Positions 1 through 6,265 of a stretch of 6,265 bases of DNA are shown piece by piece; the first letter of the stretch is position 1, and the number at the start of each line of letters is the position of its first letter. The notes under the pieces were generated by a model, which ran no database searches, was not told the origin of the DNA, and saw only the letters and a program-made list of their open reading frames with translations. The position numbers and the translations under genes were made by a program. Origin of the DNA: Paracoccaceae bacterium (GTDB lineage: Bacteria; Pseudomonadota; Alphaproteobacteria; Rhodobacterales; Rhodobacteraceae); NCBI GenBank assembly GCA_021767525.1, contig JAASTF010000192.1, positions 1 through 6,265 of the forward strand. Direction: 5' to 3'.

Positions 1-497
1 CCACGCTGGAATCTGTGGTCGAAACCTTCGTGCAGAACCTGCAGAAAATGGGCATCGATGCGCGGGTGGAAAAGGTGGACCCGTCGCAATACACGTTGCG
101 CGAACGCGACCGCGATTTCGACCTGATCTTTGACCAGTATCGCGCGTTCCTGGATACCGGCACCGGCCTGCATCAGATGTACGGCTCGAAAGAGGCGGAA
201 TTTTCGCTGTTCAACCCGGCCGGCCTGGCCAGCCCGATGGTGGACGCGATCATCGACGCCTCGTTGATGAGCGAAACCATCGAAGAGCGCGACGTGGCGC
301 TGCGCGCGCTGGACCGCGCCCTGCGGTGGGAGCGGTTCATGATCCCGGTCTGGTACAACCCCGATGTCTGGATCGCCTACTGGGATCAATACGATCACCC
401 CGAAACCCTGCCGACCTATTCTGTGGGCCTTTTGGATTTCTGGTGGTATGACGCCGAAAGGGCCGCGGAAATACGGGCCGAAGGCGCATTGAGATAA
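1..497 (+). CDS. yejA: YejA/YepA-type periplasmic peptide-binding protein, C-terminal part (5' end outside window)
   Basis: This is the last 164 codons of an ABC-importer solute-binding protein (SBP_bac_5 / oligopeptide-binding family), open from the left edge in the frame starting at base 3 and ending in TAA at 495-497. Such proteins capture peptides in the periplasm and deliver them to the YejB-YejE permease. What is visible is typical of the C-terminal lobe: the stretch VDPSQYTLRERDRDFDLIF, a region with SPMVDAIIDA, and the end-of-protein pattern IPVWYNPDVWIAYWD, then LPTYSVGLLDFWWYDAERAA. This ending strongly resembles E. coli YejA, which ends in a comparable aromatic WWYD segment. The family is usually about 600 residues long, so roughly three quarters of the gene, including the signal peptide, is missing. 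A GTG at 15 is internal, not a start. Gene position directly before yejB supports the call. Whether it is YejA or the muropeptide-binding paralogue YepA cannot be decided from this fragment. Confidence 0.88.
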   Translation, partial: TLESVVETFVQNLQKMGIDARVEKVDPSQYTLRERDRDFDLIFDQYRAFLDTGTGLHQMYGSKEAEFSLFNPAGLASPMVDAIIDASLMSETIEERDVALRALDRALRWERFMIPVWYNPDVWIAYWDQYDHPETLPTYSVGLLDFWWYDAERAAEIRAEGALR

Positions 498-516
498 TCA
501 GAGTGGTAGCGGGCAG

Positions 517-1605
517 ATGGGCGCCTATATCCTGCGGCGATTGTTGCTGATCGTTCCGACGCTGTTCGGGATCATGCTGATCAATTTCGTCCTGACCCAA
601 TTTGTGCCGGGCGGCCCTGTGGAACAGGTGATCGCCCAGATGCAGGGCCAGGGCGACGTGACCGCCGGTTTCGCCGGCAGCGGCAATGACGCCGGCATGG
701 ATATCCCCCAGAACGAGGAATATATCGGCGCCCGTGGCCTGCCGCCCGAGTTCATCGCCCAACTGGAGCGCGAGTTCGGGTTCGACCGCCCCCCGGTCGA
801 GCGGTTTTTCAACATGATGTGGAATTACGCGCGGTTCGATTTCGGGGAAAGCTGGTTCAAGAAACAAGAGGTCACCACCCTGATCCTGCAGGCGATGCCG
901 GTGTCGATTTCGCTGGGCCTGTGGTCGACCTTGCTGGCCTACCTGATCTCGATCCCGCTGGGCGTGCGCAAGGCGGTGAAGGATGGGTCACGCTTTGACG
1001 GATGGACCTCGACCGTGGTGATCGTGGCCTATGCGATCCCCGGTTTCCTGTTCGCCATTCTGCTGCTGGTGCTGTTTGCCGGTGGCTCGTATCTGCAAAT
1101 CTTTCCGTTCCGCGGCCTGACCAGCGAACAGGCGGTGTGGGAGACGCTGACCTGGTATGAAAAGGTGGGCGATTATTTCTGGCACATCACCTTGCCTGTC
1201 ATCGCCTCGACCATCAGCGCCTTTGCCACGCTGACGCTGCTGACCAAGAACAGCTTTCTCGACGAGATCAAAAAGCAATATGTCATCACCGCCCGCGCCA
1301 AGGGGCTGAGCGAAAAGCAGGTGCTGTATGGGCATGTGTTCCGCAACGCGATGCTGATCGTGATCGCGGGTTTTCCGGCGGCGTTCATCAGCATTTTCTT
1401 CACCGGCTCGATCATCATCGAAAAGCTGTTTTCGCTGAACGGTCTGGGCCTGTTGGGGTTCGAGGCGGCGTTGCAGCGCGATTACCCGATCGTCTTTGGC
1501 ACGCTGTTCATCTTTGGCCTGATTGGCCTGCTGGTCGGGTTGCTGAGCGATCTGATGTATGTGCTGGTCGATCCGCGCATCGATTTCGAAAAGCGAGAGG
1601 GCTAG
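517..1605 (+). CDS. yejB: YejB, inner-membrane permease of peptide/microcin C-type ABC importer
   Basis: The 362-residue product is one half of the transmembrane channel of the Yej peptide importer (BPD_transp_1 fold, DppB/OppB class). A first membrane helix lies at about residues 8-28, followed by the family hallmark PGGPVEQ at 31-37. A periplasmic region then leads to the core permease domain from about residue 120, with hydrophobic helices near 128-150, 165-190, 222-243, 278-300 and 325-350. The cytoplasmic EAA loop, which docks onto the ATPase, is seen as ITARAKGLSEKQ at 257-268 with HVFRNAM following. Length and motifs match E. coli YejB (364 aa) closely. The ATG at 517 is chosen because the start MGAYILRRLLL is the family N-terminus; a weak GAGTGG purine-rich site lies about 10 nt upstream. 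The gene begins 19 nt after the binding-protein stop and ends 3 nt before yejE. It appears intact. Confidence 0.96.
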   Translation: MGAYILRRLLLIVPTLFGIMLINFVLTQFVPGGPVEQVIAQMQGQGDVTAGFAGSGNDAGMDIPQNEEYIGARGLPPEFIAQLEREFGFDRPPVERFFNMMWNYARFDFGESWFKKQEVTTLILQAMPVSISLGLWSTLLAYLISIPLGVRKAVKDGSRFDGWTSTVVIVAYAIPGFLFAILLLVLFAGGSYLQIFPFRGLTSEQAVWETLTWYEKVGDYFWHITLPVIASTISAFATLTLLTKNSFLDEIKKQYVITARAKGLSEKQVLYGHVFRNAMLIVIAGFPAAFISIFFTGSIIIEKLFSLNGLGLLGFEAALQRDYPIVFGTLFIFGLIGLLVGLLSDLMYVLVDPRIDFEKREG

Positions 1606-1608
1606 GTC

Positions 1609-2715
1609 ATGGCGCTGTCGCCCCTCAACCAGCGCCGCTGGCGCAACTTTCGCCGCAACAAGCGGGCGTTCTGGTCGCTGATCCTGTTTTCGATCCTGTT
1701 CGGCCTGTCGCTGTTCGCCGAGTTCCTGGCCAATGACAAGCCGATCCTGGTGCAGTATCGCGGCGAGTATCACACCCCGATCTTTCGCTTTTACCCCGAA
1801 ACCGCGTTCGGCGGCGATTTCCAGACCGAGGCCGATTACCGCGACCCGGTGGTGCAATGCCTGATCGCCACCGGCGGGCTGGAAGAGTGTTTCGATGCCC
1901 CCGAGCAGCTGATCGAGGATGCCGCCGACGGGCAGGTGAACGGGGCGCCTATCGAAAAGGGATGGGCGCTGTGGCCGCCCTTGCCCTATTCCTATGACAC
2001 CACGGTGGACCGGCCCGGCGCAGCCCCCCTGCCACCCGACGGGCAGAACTGGCTGGGCACCGACGACACCAAGCGCGACGTGCTGGCGCGGGTGATCTAT
2101 GGCTTCCGCCTGTCGATCCTGTTCACGCTGATCGTGACGACGCTGGCCAGCATCATCGGCATCATCGCCGGCGCGTTGCAGGGCTTTTTCGGCGGCTGGC
2201 TGGACCTGATATTCCAGCGCGTGATCGAGATCTGGGTGGCGATGCCGCAGCTTTACGTCATCATCATCCTGTTCGCGATACTGGGGCGGGGGTTCTGGTT
2301 ACTTGTCTTCATAACGGTGCTGTTCGGCTGGACGGCGCTGGTGGGCGTGGTCCGGGCCGAGTTCCTGCGCGCCCGCAACCTGGAATACGTGCGCGCGGCC
2401 CGGGCGCTGGGCGTCAGCAACTGGACGATCATGTTCCGCCACATGCTGCCCAACGCGATGGTGGCCACGCTGACCATGCTGCCCTTTATCGTGACTGGCA
2501 CCATCGGGTTGCTGGCCAGCCTTGATTTCCTGGGCTTCGGCCTGCCCTCGTCGGCGCCGTCTTTGGGGGAGCTGACGCTGCAGGCGAAACAGAACCTGGA
2601 TGCGCCCTGGCTGGCCTTCACCGCGTTTTTCACCTTTGCCATCATGCTGTCCCTGCTGGTCTTTATCTTCGAAGGCGTGCGGGATGCGTTCGACCCGAGG
2701 AAGACCTTTCAATGA
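1609..2715 (+). CDS. yejE: YejE, inner-membrane permease of peptide/microcin C-type ABC importer
   Basis: This 368-residue protein is the second permease subunit (DppC/OppC class), pairing with YejB. Residues 1-20 form a basic cytoplasmic tail (NQRRWRNFRRNKR), then comes a first membrane helix at about 21-40. A periplasmic loop of about 105 residues precedes the conserved entry motif NWLGTDDTKRDVLARVIYG (147-165). Core helices lie near 168-190, 212-245, 287-310 and 335-356. The EAA loop that contacts the ATPase is EYVRAARALGVSNW at 259-272, followed by FRHMLPNA. The protein is longer than E. coli YejE (about 341 aa). The extra length appears to sit in the periplasmic loop around residues 84-118 and contains two cysteines, C84 and C94. 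A clear ribosome-binding site GAGAGG (1595-1600) lies 8 nt before the ATG, inside the end of yejB, supporting this start and coupled translation. Confidence 0.95.
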   Translation: MALSPLNQRRWRNFRRNKRAFWSLILFSILFGLSLFAEFLANDKPILVQYRGEYHTPIFRFYPETAFGGDFQTEADYRDPVVQCLIATGGLEECFDAPEQLIEDAADGQVNGAPIEKGWALWPPLPYSYDTTVDRPGAAPLPPDGQNWLGTDDTKRDVLARVIYGFRLSILFTLIVTTLASIIGIIAGALQGFFGGWLDLIFQRVIEIWVAMPQLYVIIILFAILGRGFWLLVFITVLFGWTALVGVVRAEFLRARNLEYVRAARALGVSNWTIMFRHMLPNAMVATLTMLPFIVTGTIGLLASLDFLGFGLPSSAPSLGELTLQAKQNLDAPWLAFTAFFTFAIMLSLLVFIFEGVRDAFDPRKTFQ

Positions 2716-4301
2716 GCGTGCTTGAGGTTCGCGACCTGACCGTGGCGTTTCGCCAGGACGGCAAGGTGAACACCGCCGTGCGCGGCGTGTCGTTCAGCGT
2801 CGACCGGGGTGAAACGGTGGCGTTGGTGGGCGAAAGCGGCTCGGGCAAGTCGGTCACCGCGCTGTCGACCGTGGGGCTGTTGCCGCCCTCGGCCCAGGTG
2901 GCGGGCGATGTGACCTATGAAGGCCAGCAGATGATCGGCGCCAGCGACAAGCTGTTGCGCCAGGTGCGCGGCAACGACATCAGTTTCATCTTTCAAGAGC
3001 CGATGACCTCGCTCAACCCGCTGCACACGATCGAAAGGCAGCTGCGGGAATCGATCGAGCTGCACCAGGGTTTGCAGGGCGCGGCGCTGCGCGACCGTAT
3101 CCTGGAACTGCTGGACCGCGTGGGCATCCGCAACGCCGCCGAGCGGCTGACCGCCTATCCACACGAATTGTCGGGCGGGCAGCGGCAGCGCGTGATGATC
3201 GCGATGGCGCTGGCCAACAAGCCCGACCTGTTGATCGCGGACGAGCCGACAACGGCGCTGGACGTGACCATCCAGGCGCAGATCCTGGAGCTGCTGGCCG
3301 AGCTGAAAGAGACCGAGGATATGGGCCTTTTGTTCATCACCCATGACCTTGGCATCGTGCAGCGCATCGCCGACAAGGTCTGCGTGATGAAGGATGGCGA
3401 GATCGTCGAGGCCGGGCCGACGGCCGAAATTTTCGCCAATCCGCAGCATTCCTATACCCAGAAACTGCTGGGTGCGCGGGCCACGGGCATTCCCGCCCCG
3501 GTGCCCGAGGGGGCGGAAACGCTGGTTTCGACCGACCATCTGCGCGTCTGGTTTCCGATCCAGAAGGGGTTTCTGAAACGCACCGTGGGCCATGTGAAGG
3601 CGGTGAATGACGCCACAATCGACGTGCGCGCCGGCGAAACGCTGGGCATCGTGGGCGAAAGCGGGTCGGGCAAGACGACGCTGGCCCTGGCGATCATGCG
3701 GCTGATCCAGTCGACGGGCGCCATCACCTATGATGGGCAGGATGTGCGCGGCTGGTCGACCAAAAAGCTGCGCCGGCTGCGCCGCGAAATGCAGATCGTG
3801 TTTCAGGACCCGTTCGGGAGTCTGAGCCCCCGCATGACCTGCGAACAGATCATCGCCGAGGGGTTGGGCGTGCATGGTGTGCCCGAGGGGCAAAAGGAAC
3901 AGGGCCTGGTCGCGCAGATCATGGAAGAGGTCGGTCTGGACCCGGCGACGATGCACAGGTACCCGCATGAATTTTCCGGCGGCCAGCGGCAGCGCATCGC
4001 CATCGCCCGCGCCATGATCCTGCGCCCGCGCCTTTTGGTGCTGGACGAACCGACCAGCGCCCTGGACATGACGGTGCAGGTGCAGATCGTCGATCTTTTG
4101 CGCGATTTGCAGGTGAAATACGGGCTGGCCTATCTGTTCATCAGCCACGACCTGAACGTGGTGCGCGCCATGAGCCACAAGATCATGGTGATGAAACAGG
4201 GCGACGTGGTCGAGGCTGGCCCGGCCGAACAGGTCTTTACCAATCCGCAAACGGATTACGCCCGCACGCTGCTGTCTGCGGCGCTGGATCTGGCGGGGTA
4301 G
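2712..4301 (+). CDS. yejF: YejF, double-domain ATPase of peptide/microcin C-type ABC importer
   Basis: This 529-residue cytoplasmic protein carries two complete ABC ATPase domains in one chain and powers the YejB-YejE channel. Domain 1 shows Walker A GESGSGKS (40-47), Q-loop FQEP (Q95), signature LSGGQRQ (153-159), Walker B LLIADEP (173-179) and switch H211. Domain 2 shows Walker A GESGSGKT (315-322), Q-loop FQDP (Q365), signature FSGGQRQ (422-427 core), Walker B LLVLDEP (441-447) and switch H479. All catalytic elements are therefore present in both halves. After each domain comes the oligopeptide-transporter tail pattern (VEAGP...IF.NPQHSYTQKLL and VEAGP...VFTNPQTDYARTLL). The length equals E. 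coli YejF (529 aa). The ATG overlaps the yejE TGA in ATGA, and GAGGAAG (2697-2703) lies 8 nt upstream, indicating translational coupling. It is the last gene of the operon. Confidence 0.97.
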   Translation: MSVLEVRDLTVAFRQDGKVNTAVRGVSFSVDRGETVALVGESGSGKSVTALSTVGLLPPSAQVAGDVTYEGQQMIGASDKLLRQVRGNDISFIFQEPMTSLNPLHTIERQLRESIELHQGLQGAALRDRILELLDRVGIRNAAERLTAYPHELSGGQRQRVMIAMALANKPDLLIADEPTTALDVTIQAQILELLAELKETEDMGLLFITHDLGIVQRIADKVCVMKDGEIVEAGPTAEIFANPQHSYTQKLLGARATGIPAPVPEGAETLVSTDHLRVWFPIQKGFLKRTVGHVKAVNDATIDVRAGETLGIVGESGSGKTTLALAIMRLIQSTGAITYDGQDVRGWSTKKLRRLRREMQIVFQDPFGSLSPRMTCEQIIAEGLGVHGVPEGQKEQGLVAQIMEEVGLDPATMHRYPHEFSGGQRQRIAIARAMILRPRLLVLDEPTSALDMTVQVQIVDLLRDLQVKYGLAYLFISHDLNVVRAMSHKIMVMKQGDVVEAGPAEQVFTNPQTDYARTLLSAALDLAG

Positions 4302-4313
4302 CGCCGTAAGGTG

Positions 4314-4333
4314 GGTGGGCAGAGCTGCCCACC
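4314..4333. terminator. GC-rich hairpin between convergent operons, possible bidirectional terminator
   Basis: A near-perfect inverted repeat, GGTGGGCAG at 4314-4322 and CTGCCCACC at 4325-4333, can form an 8-bp stem with a GAGC tetraloop (the ninth pair would leave only a 2-nt loop). It begins 12 nt after the yejF stop and lies 28 nt beyond the stop of the opposing 4362-5039 gene, so it would cap transcripts from both sides. No run of T follows on either strand, so it is not a canonical intrinsic terminator. It may instead protect 3' ends, work with Rho, or belong to a dispersed intergenic palindrome family. The stem is directly visible; its role is inferred from position. Confidence 0.55.
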
Positions 4334-4361
4334 ATCCCCGCTTGCCCGATGCACGGACGGT

Positions 4362-5039
4362 TCAGGGATGCGGGCCGTCGCCAAAGCGCACCTGCCCCGA
4401 CACCAGCCGCTGGAACAGCGCGCAGCCATTGCCCGGCGCACTGAAATGCTGCCAGACCCGCGCGGCGAAATGTGGCGGCGACATCGCCAGGATCACCCCG
4501 TTCATGCTGTCGAGCGTCACCGCGCCATCGGTCATGTTGCCCGCAAGCAGGCGGTCGCGCGCGGCGTCGGGCAGAAAGGCGTATTGCATTGCATAGGCCA
4601 TGTATTCGTTCTGGGCACCCGGGCCGCTGTTGGGGCCCATGCGGTGATAGATCAGGGCATGGGTCGCCTCGTGCACCACAACGCTGTCGAACAGCAGCGC
4701 GGGGTCGATCCGGGCATAGGTGGCATCGGGCGCGAAAAGCGTCGCCAGCGTAGCAGGCGGTAGAACCGCGATGCGGTCGGCCTGGCAATCGTAGACACCC
4801 ATGCAATCGGGGTGCGGCCCGCGTAGCGCATCGGTCACCTCGACGGTCAGGGGCCGGTCGTGGGGCAGGTGGCAGGCCGCCAGTTGCGGCAGCGCAAGGG
4901 TAAGCGTGTCGCAGACCCGCGTGGCAAGGCCCGGGTCGGGGGCGATCACCCGGTCGCCGCCGGGGCAGATCAGCGGGCTTTGCGCCTGGGCCGTGCCGGC
5001 AATCAGCAGCGCGGCGGCAAGATGGATCAATCGTGCCAT
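4362..5039 (-). CDS. Secreted protein with HExxH motif, putative zinc metallopeptidase (uncharacterised, possibly DUF6639-like)
   Basis: The 225-residue product begins with a clear Sec signal peptide (MARLIHLAAALLIAGTAQAQ), with likely cleavage after AQA at residue 19, so it should act in the periplasm or outside the cell. The central segment VVVHEATHALIYH contains HExxH at 123-127, preceded by hydrophobic residues as in zinc peptidases. A glutamate in QNEYMAYAMQY (E145) follows the second histidine by 18 positions, a spacing suited to a gluzincin-type third zinc ligand. Six cysteines (25, 43, 56, 79, 85, 206) could form up to three disulfides, which fits export. I do not recognise a characterised homologue; resemblance to a DUF6639-type family is from memory and unverified. 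Protease activity is not proven. The ATG at 5039 is 3 nt after the upstream endonuclease-like gene stop, with AGG (5047-5049) about 7 nt before it. It is the last gene of the - strand cluster. Confidence 0.85.
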   Translation of the reverse strand: MARLIHLAAALLIAGTAQAQSPLICPGGDRVIAPDPGLATRVCDTLTLALPQLAACHLPHDRPLTVEVTDALRGPHPDCMGVYDCQADRIAVLPPATLATLFAPDATYARIDPALLFDSVVVHEATHALIYHRMGPNSGPGAQNEYMAYAMQYAFLPDAARDRLLAGNMTDGAVTLDSMNGVILAMSPPHFAARVWQHFSAPGNGCALFQRLVSGQVRFGDGPHP

Positions 5040-5042
5040 GGG

Positions 5043-5951
5043 TCAGCCTGCGCCGCCAAGGCCCGGCAGGTCAATCACCAAGGCGGCGTGGTCGCTGGCG
5101 TGGGGGCGGTGATGGCCCACCTGCGGCAGATGCGCGCCCGTGTGCCTGCGCGCCTCAAGCGCCAGCCCCTCGCGGTGCAATTCGGGCAGGGCATCAGGAA
5201 AGGCGCGGGCCAGCGACGGGCTGGCCAGCATCCCGTCCGCCCGCCAATAAATGTCATCCCAGGCATCATGCGCCGACCAGCGCGCGCCCTGCGGCAGCCG
5301 CGCCATCAGGTCGGTCGAAAAGGGCGGCAGGATCGGCGCGGTGGCCGGATCGTCGGCCGGATGCGCAGGCTCGTTCAGGTCACCCAGGATCAGCCAGTGT
5401 GTCGCGCCGCTGGCCTGAACCAGGTGGCGCACGGCAAGCGCCTCGTGCCGGCGGACGGTCCAGGCGGTTTCCGGGTCGGGCCAGGGCGCCTTGAAATGGC
5501 AGATGAACAGCGTGACGCCCGGCAGCGCCACCTGCAAACAATCGCGGCGAAAGATCGGCGTGTCGGGGTGGTAGCCCGGCGGCGGGTCCAGCCCCAGATC
5601 GGCCGGGCGCAGGGCCGCGTGGCTGGTGACAGACAGGGGCGAGATATGCGACAACAGCGCCACGTCCTGTCCGCGCCCGTCATTGCCGGGCAGGCATATG
5701 CGATGCGGATAGGCGGGCACGCCCGCGGGCAATAGGAACGCGTCGTGGAAATGATCCAGCGTGGCCTGGTCGAACACCTCTTGCAGGGCCAGAACATCGG
5801 CGCCCAGCCGCGCGATCACCTGCGCGCCCAGCCGCCGGTCGATCCGGTCGGCACAAGGATCGGGCCGGTCGGGCGTGTCGCGGTCATGCGCCCCATCCAG
5901 ACCCCCGCCGCGCAGGCGGAGGTTCTGGATGTTGAAGGTGGCGATGCGCAC
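5043..5951 (-). CDS. Endonuclease/exonuclease/phosphatase (EEP) fold family protein
   Basis: This 302-residue protein has the ordered active-site motifs of the Mg-dependent EEP (DNase I / exonuclease III-like) superfamily: TFNIQN near the N-terminus (N7), ALQE (E58) for metal binding, CHFK (H152), GDLNE (D191, N193), a late WRADGMLAS segment (D239), and the terminal SDHAALV (D287, H288). All key residues are present, so it is probably an active phosphodiesterase or phosphatase. The substrate (DNA, RNA, phospholipid or other) cannot be told from sequence. No signal peptide or membrane helix is seen, which suggests a cytoplasmic location. The start is GTG at 5949-5951; it is preferred because MRIATFNIQNLRLR is exactly where EEP proteins begin, with the first beta strand immediately after the start. 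No strong ribosome-binding site precedes it. It starts 5 nt after the hemN stop and ends 3 nt before the next gene, indicating co-transcription. Confidence 0.9.
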   Translation of the reverse strand: MRIATFNIQNLRLRGGGLDGAHDRDTPDRPDPCADRIDRRLGAQVIARLGADVLALQEVFDQATLDHFHDAFLLPAGVPAYPHRICLPGNDGRGQDVALLSHISPLSVTSHAALRPADLGLDPPPGYHPDTPIFRRDCLQVALPGVTLFICHFKAPWPDPETAWTVRRHEALAVRHLVQASGATHWLILGDLNEPAHPADDPATAPILPPFSTDLMARLPQGARWSAHDAWDDIYWRADGMLASPSLARAFPDALPELHREGLALEARRHTGAHLPQVGHHRPHASDHAALVIDLPGLGGAG

Positions 5952-5956
5952 GGCCG

Positions 5957-6265
5957 TCAGATGGCCGAGCTGTGGCCCGCCTTGCTAAGGTCGTAGGCGT
6001 CGAAGGCGCGGGCGATCATGCGGGTCAGCGGGCGCGCCTCGGGCGGCACGTCAAGGCCGCGCTCGGTCACGCGCAGCAGCCCGTCGAACTGGGCATTCAC
6101 GCGCTTGAACTCGGCCATCAGCTGGGCGCGGTTTGCGCCGTACTCGGCCACCAGCTCGTCCGCGTCGATGCGGAAGAAACACATCAGCGTTTCGATCATG
6201 CGGCTGCGCAGCAGGTCATCGCCGCTGAACCCGTGCCCCTTGGCGGTGCTGAACCGCCCGGCGCG
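5957..6265 (-). CDS. hemN: HemN, oxygen-independent coproporphyrinogen III oxidase, C-terminal part (5' end outside window)
   Basis: These are the last 102 codons of a gene that enters from the right edge, in frame from base 6265, and stops with TGA at 5959-5957. HemN is a cytoplasmic radical-SAM enzyme that converts coproporphyrinogen III to protoporphyrinogen IX without oxygen, in haem and (bacterio)chlorophyll synthesis. The fragment is the HemN C-terminal domain. It reads AKGHGFSGDDLLRSRMIETL, followed by MCFFRIDADEL, then a helical stretch and the closing PLTRMIARAFDAYDLSKAG. This agrees with the E. coli HemN ending, which has LICNFRLDY and a CFDTYL segment at matching places. The radical-SAM CxxxCxxC cluster lies outside the window, so catalytic integrity cannot be judged. 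HemW-type proteins lack this MIETLMCFFRID pattern. The internal ATG at 6199 is not the start. The gene leads a tight - strand cluster with the EEP protein and the secreted HExxH protein. Confidence 0.88.
   Translation of the reverse strand, partial: RAGRFSTAKGHGFSGDDLLRSRMIETLMCFFRIDADELVAEYGANRAQLMAEFKRVNAQFDGLLRVTERGLDVPPEARPLTRMIARAFDAYDLSKAGHSSAI

Noticed and set aside
15..497. A possible separate 160-residue gene starting at GTG 15.
   Set aside because: The frame is open upstream to the left edge and the content is the C-terminal lobe of a much larger binding protein.
988..1857. A 289-codon - strand open frame across the yejB/yejE junction.
   Set aside because: It spans two well-supported genes on the other strand and encodes a low-complexity Gln/Arg/Asp-rich product, with no ribosome-binding context or family resemblance.
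2826..3674. A 24-nt direct repeat with one mismatch, GTGGGCGAAAGCGG(C/G)TCGGG plus CAAG, at 2826-2849 and 3651-3674.
   Set aside because: Both copies encode the Walker A motif of the two ATPase domains in YejF. This is ancient domain duplication plus shared codon choice, not a DNA element.
2709..4250. A 513-codon open frame on the - strand covering nearly all of yejF.
   Set aside because: It is the antisense shadow of a certain gene in high-GC DNA. Its product is rich in His, Gln, Arg and Asp with no recognisable domain, as expected when the GC-rich third positions of yejF codons are read in another phase.
4860..5735. A 291-codon open frame on the + strand opposite the EEP gene and the start of the HExxH gene.
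   Set aside because: The translation is dominated by Arg, Gly, Gln and Ala without motifs, while the opposite strand carries clear EEP motifs and a signal peptide. It is a compositional shadow.
5957..6199. A possible short 80-residue gene starting at the ATG at 6199.
   Set aside because: The frame is open all the way to the window edge and the residues before this ATG (AKGHGFSGDDLLRSR) are also HemN-like, so the ATG is internal to a larger hemN.
1..6265. Search for tRNA/rRNA genes, CRISPR repeats, insertion sequences, phage or defence genes.
   Set aside because: Nothing was seen. Coding sequence fills the window except for short junctions and one 60-bp gap, and all genes look like vertically inherited housekeeping or transport functions.

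Overview
The window is ordinary chromosomal DNA from a high-GC alphaproteobacterium, most likely Rhodobacterales (Roseobacter/Paracoccus-like). This rests on the strong G/C bias at third codon positions, the tight operon spacing, and the style of the YejABEF and HemN proteins. That placement is an inference from reading the sequence; no database was searched.

Layout. Bases 1-4301 on the + strand hold the end of a yejABEF-type ABC importer operon: the C-terminal part of a periplasmic solute-binding protein (1-497), two permeases (yejB 517-1605, yejE 1609-2715) and a double-ATPase (yejF 2712-4301). The genes are separated by 19 nt, 3 nt and a 4-nt overlap, so they form one transcriptional and largely translationally coupled unit. 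Together they would import oligopeptides. In related bacteria, Yej systems take up microcin C and muropeptides and affect sensitivity to antimicrobial peptides.

A 60-bp convergent gap (4302-4361) carries a strong GC-rich hairpin (4314-4333), which may serve as a bidirectional transcription end or as a member of a dispersed palindromic repeat family.

On the - strand, read from the right edge leftward, are three tightly packed genes: the C-terminal 102 codons of hemN (oxygen-independent coproporphyrinogen III oxidase; 6265-5957), an endonuclease/exonuclease/phosphatase-fold protein (5951-5043, GTG start) and a secreted protein with an HExxH metallopeptidase-like motif (5039-4362). Gaps of 5 nt and 3 nt indicate co-transcription, although no biochemical link between haem synthesis and the two downstream genes is evident.

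No RNA gene, mobile element, CRISPR array or obvious promoter was seen. Apart from the 60-bp convergent region, nearly every base is coding. The least understood items are the secreted HExxH protein with its EEP-fold neighbour, and a two-cysteine insertion in the periplasmic loop of YejE. I did not find a convincing undescribed multi-gene system here.
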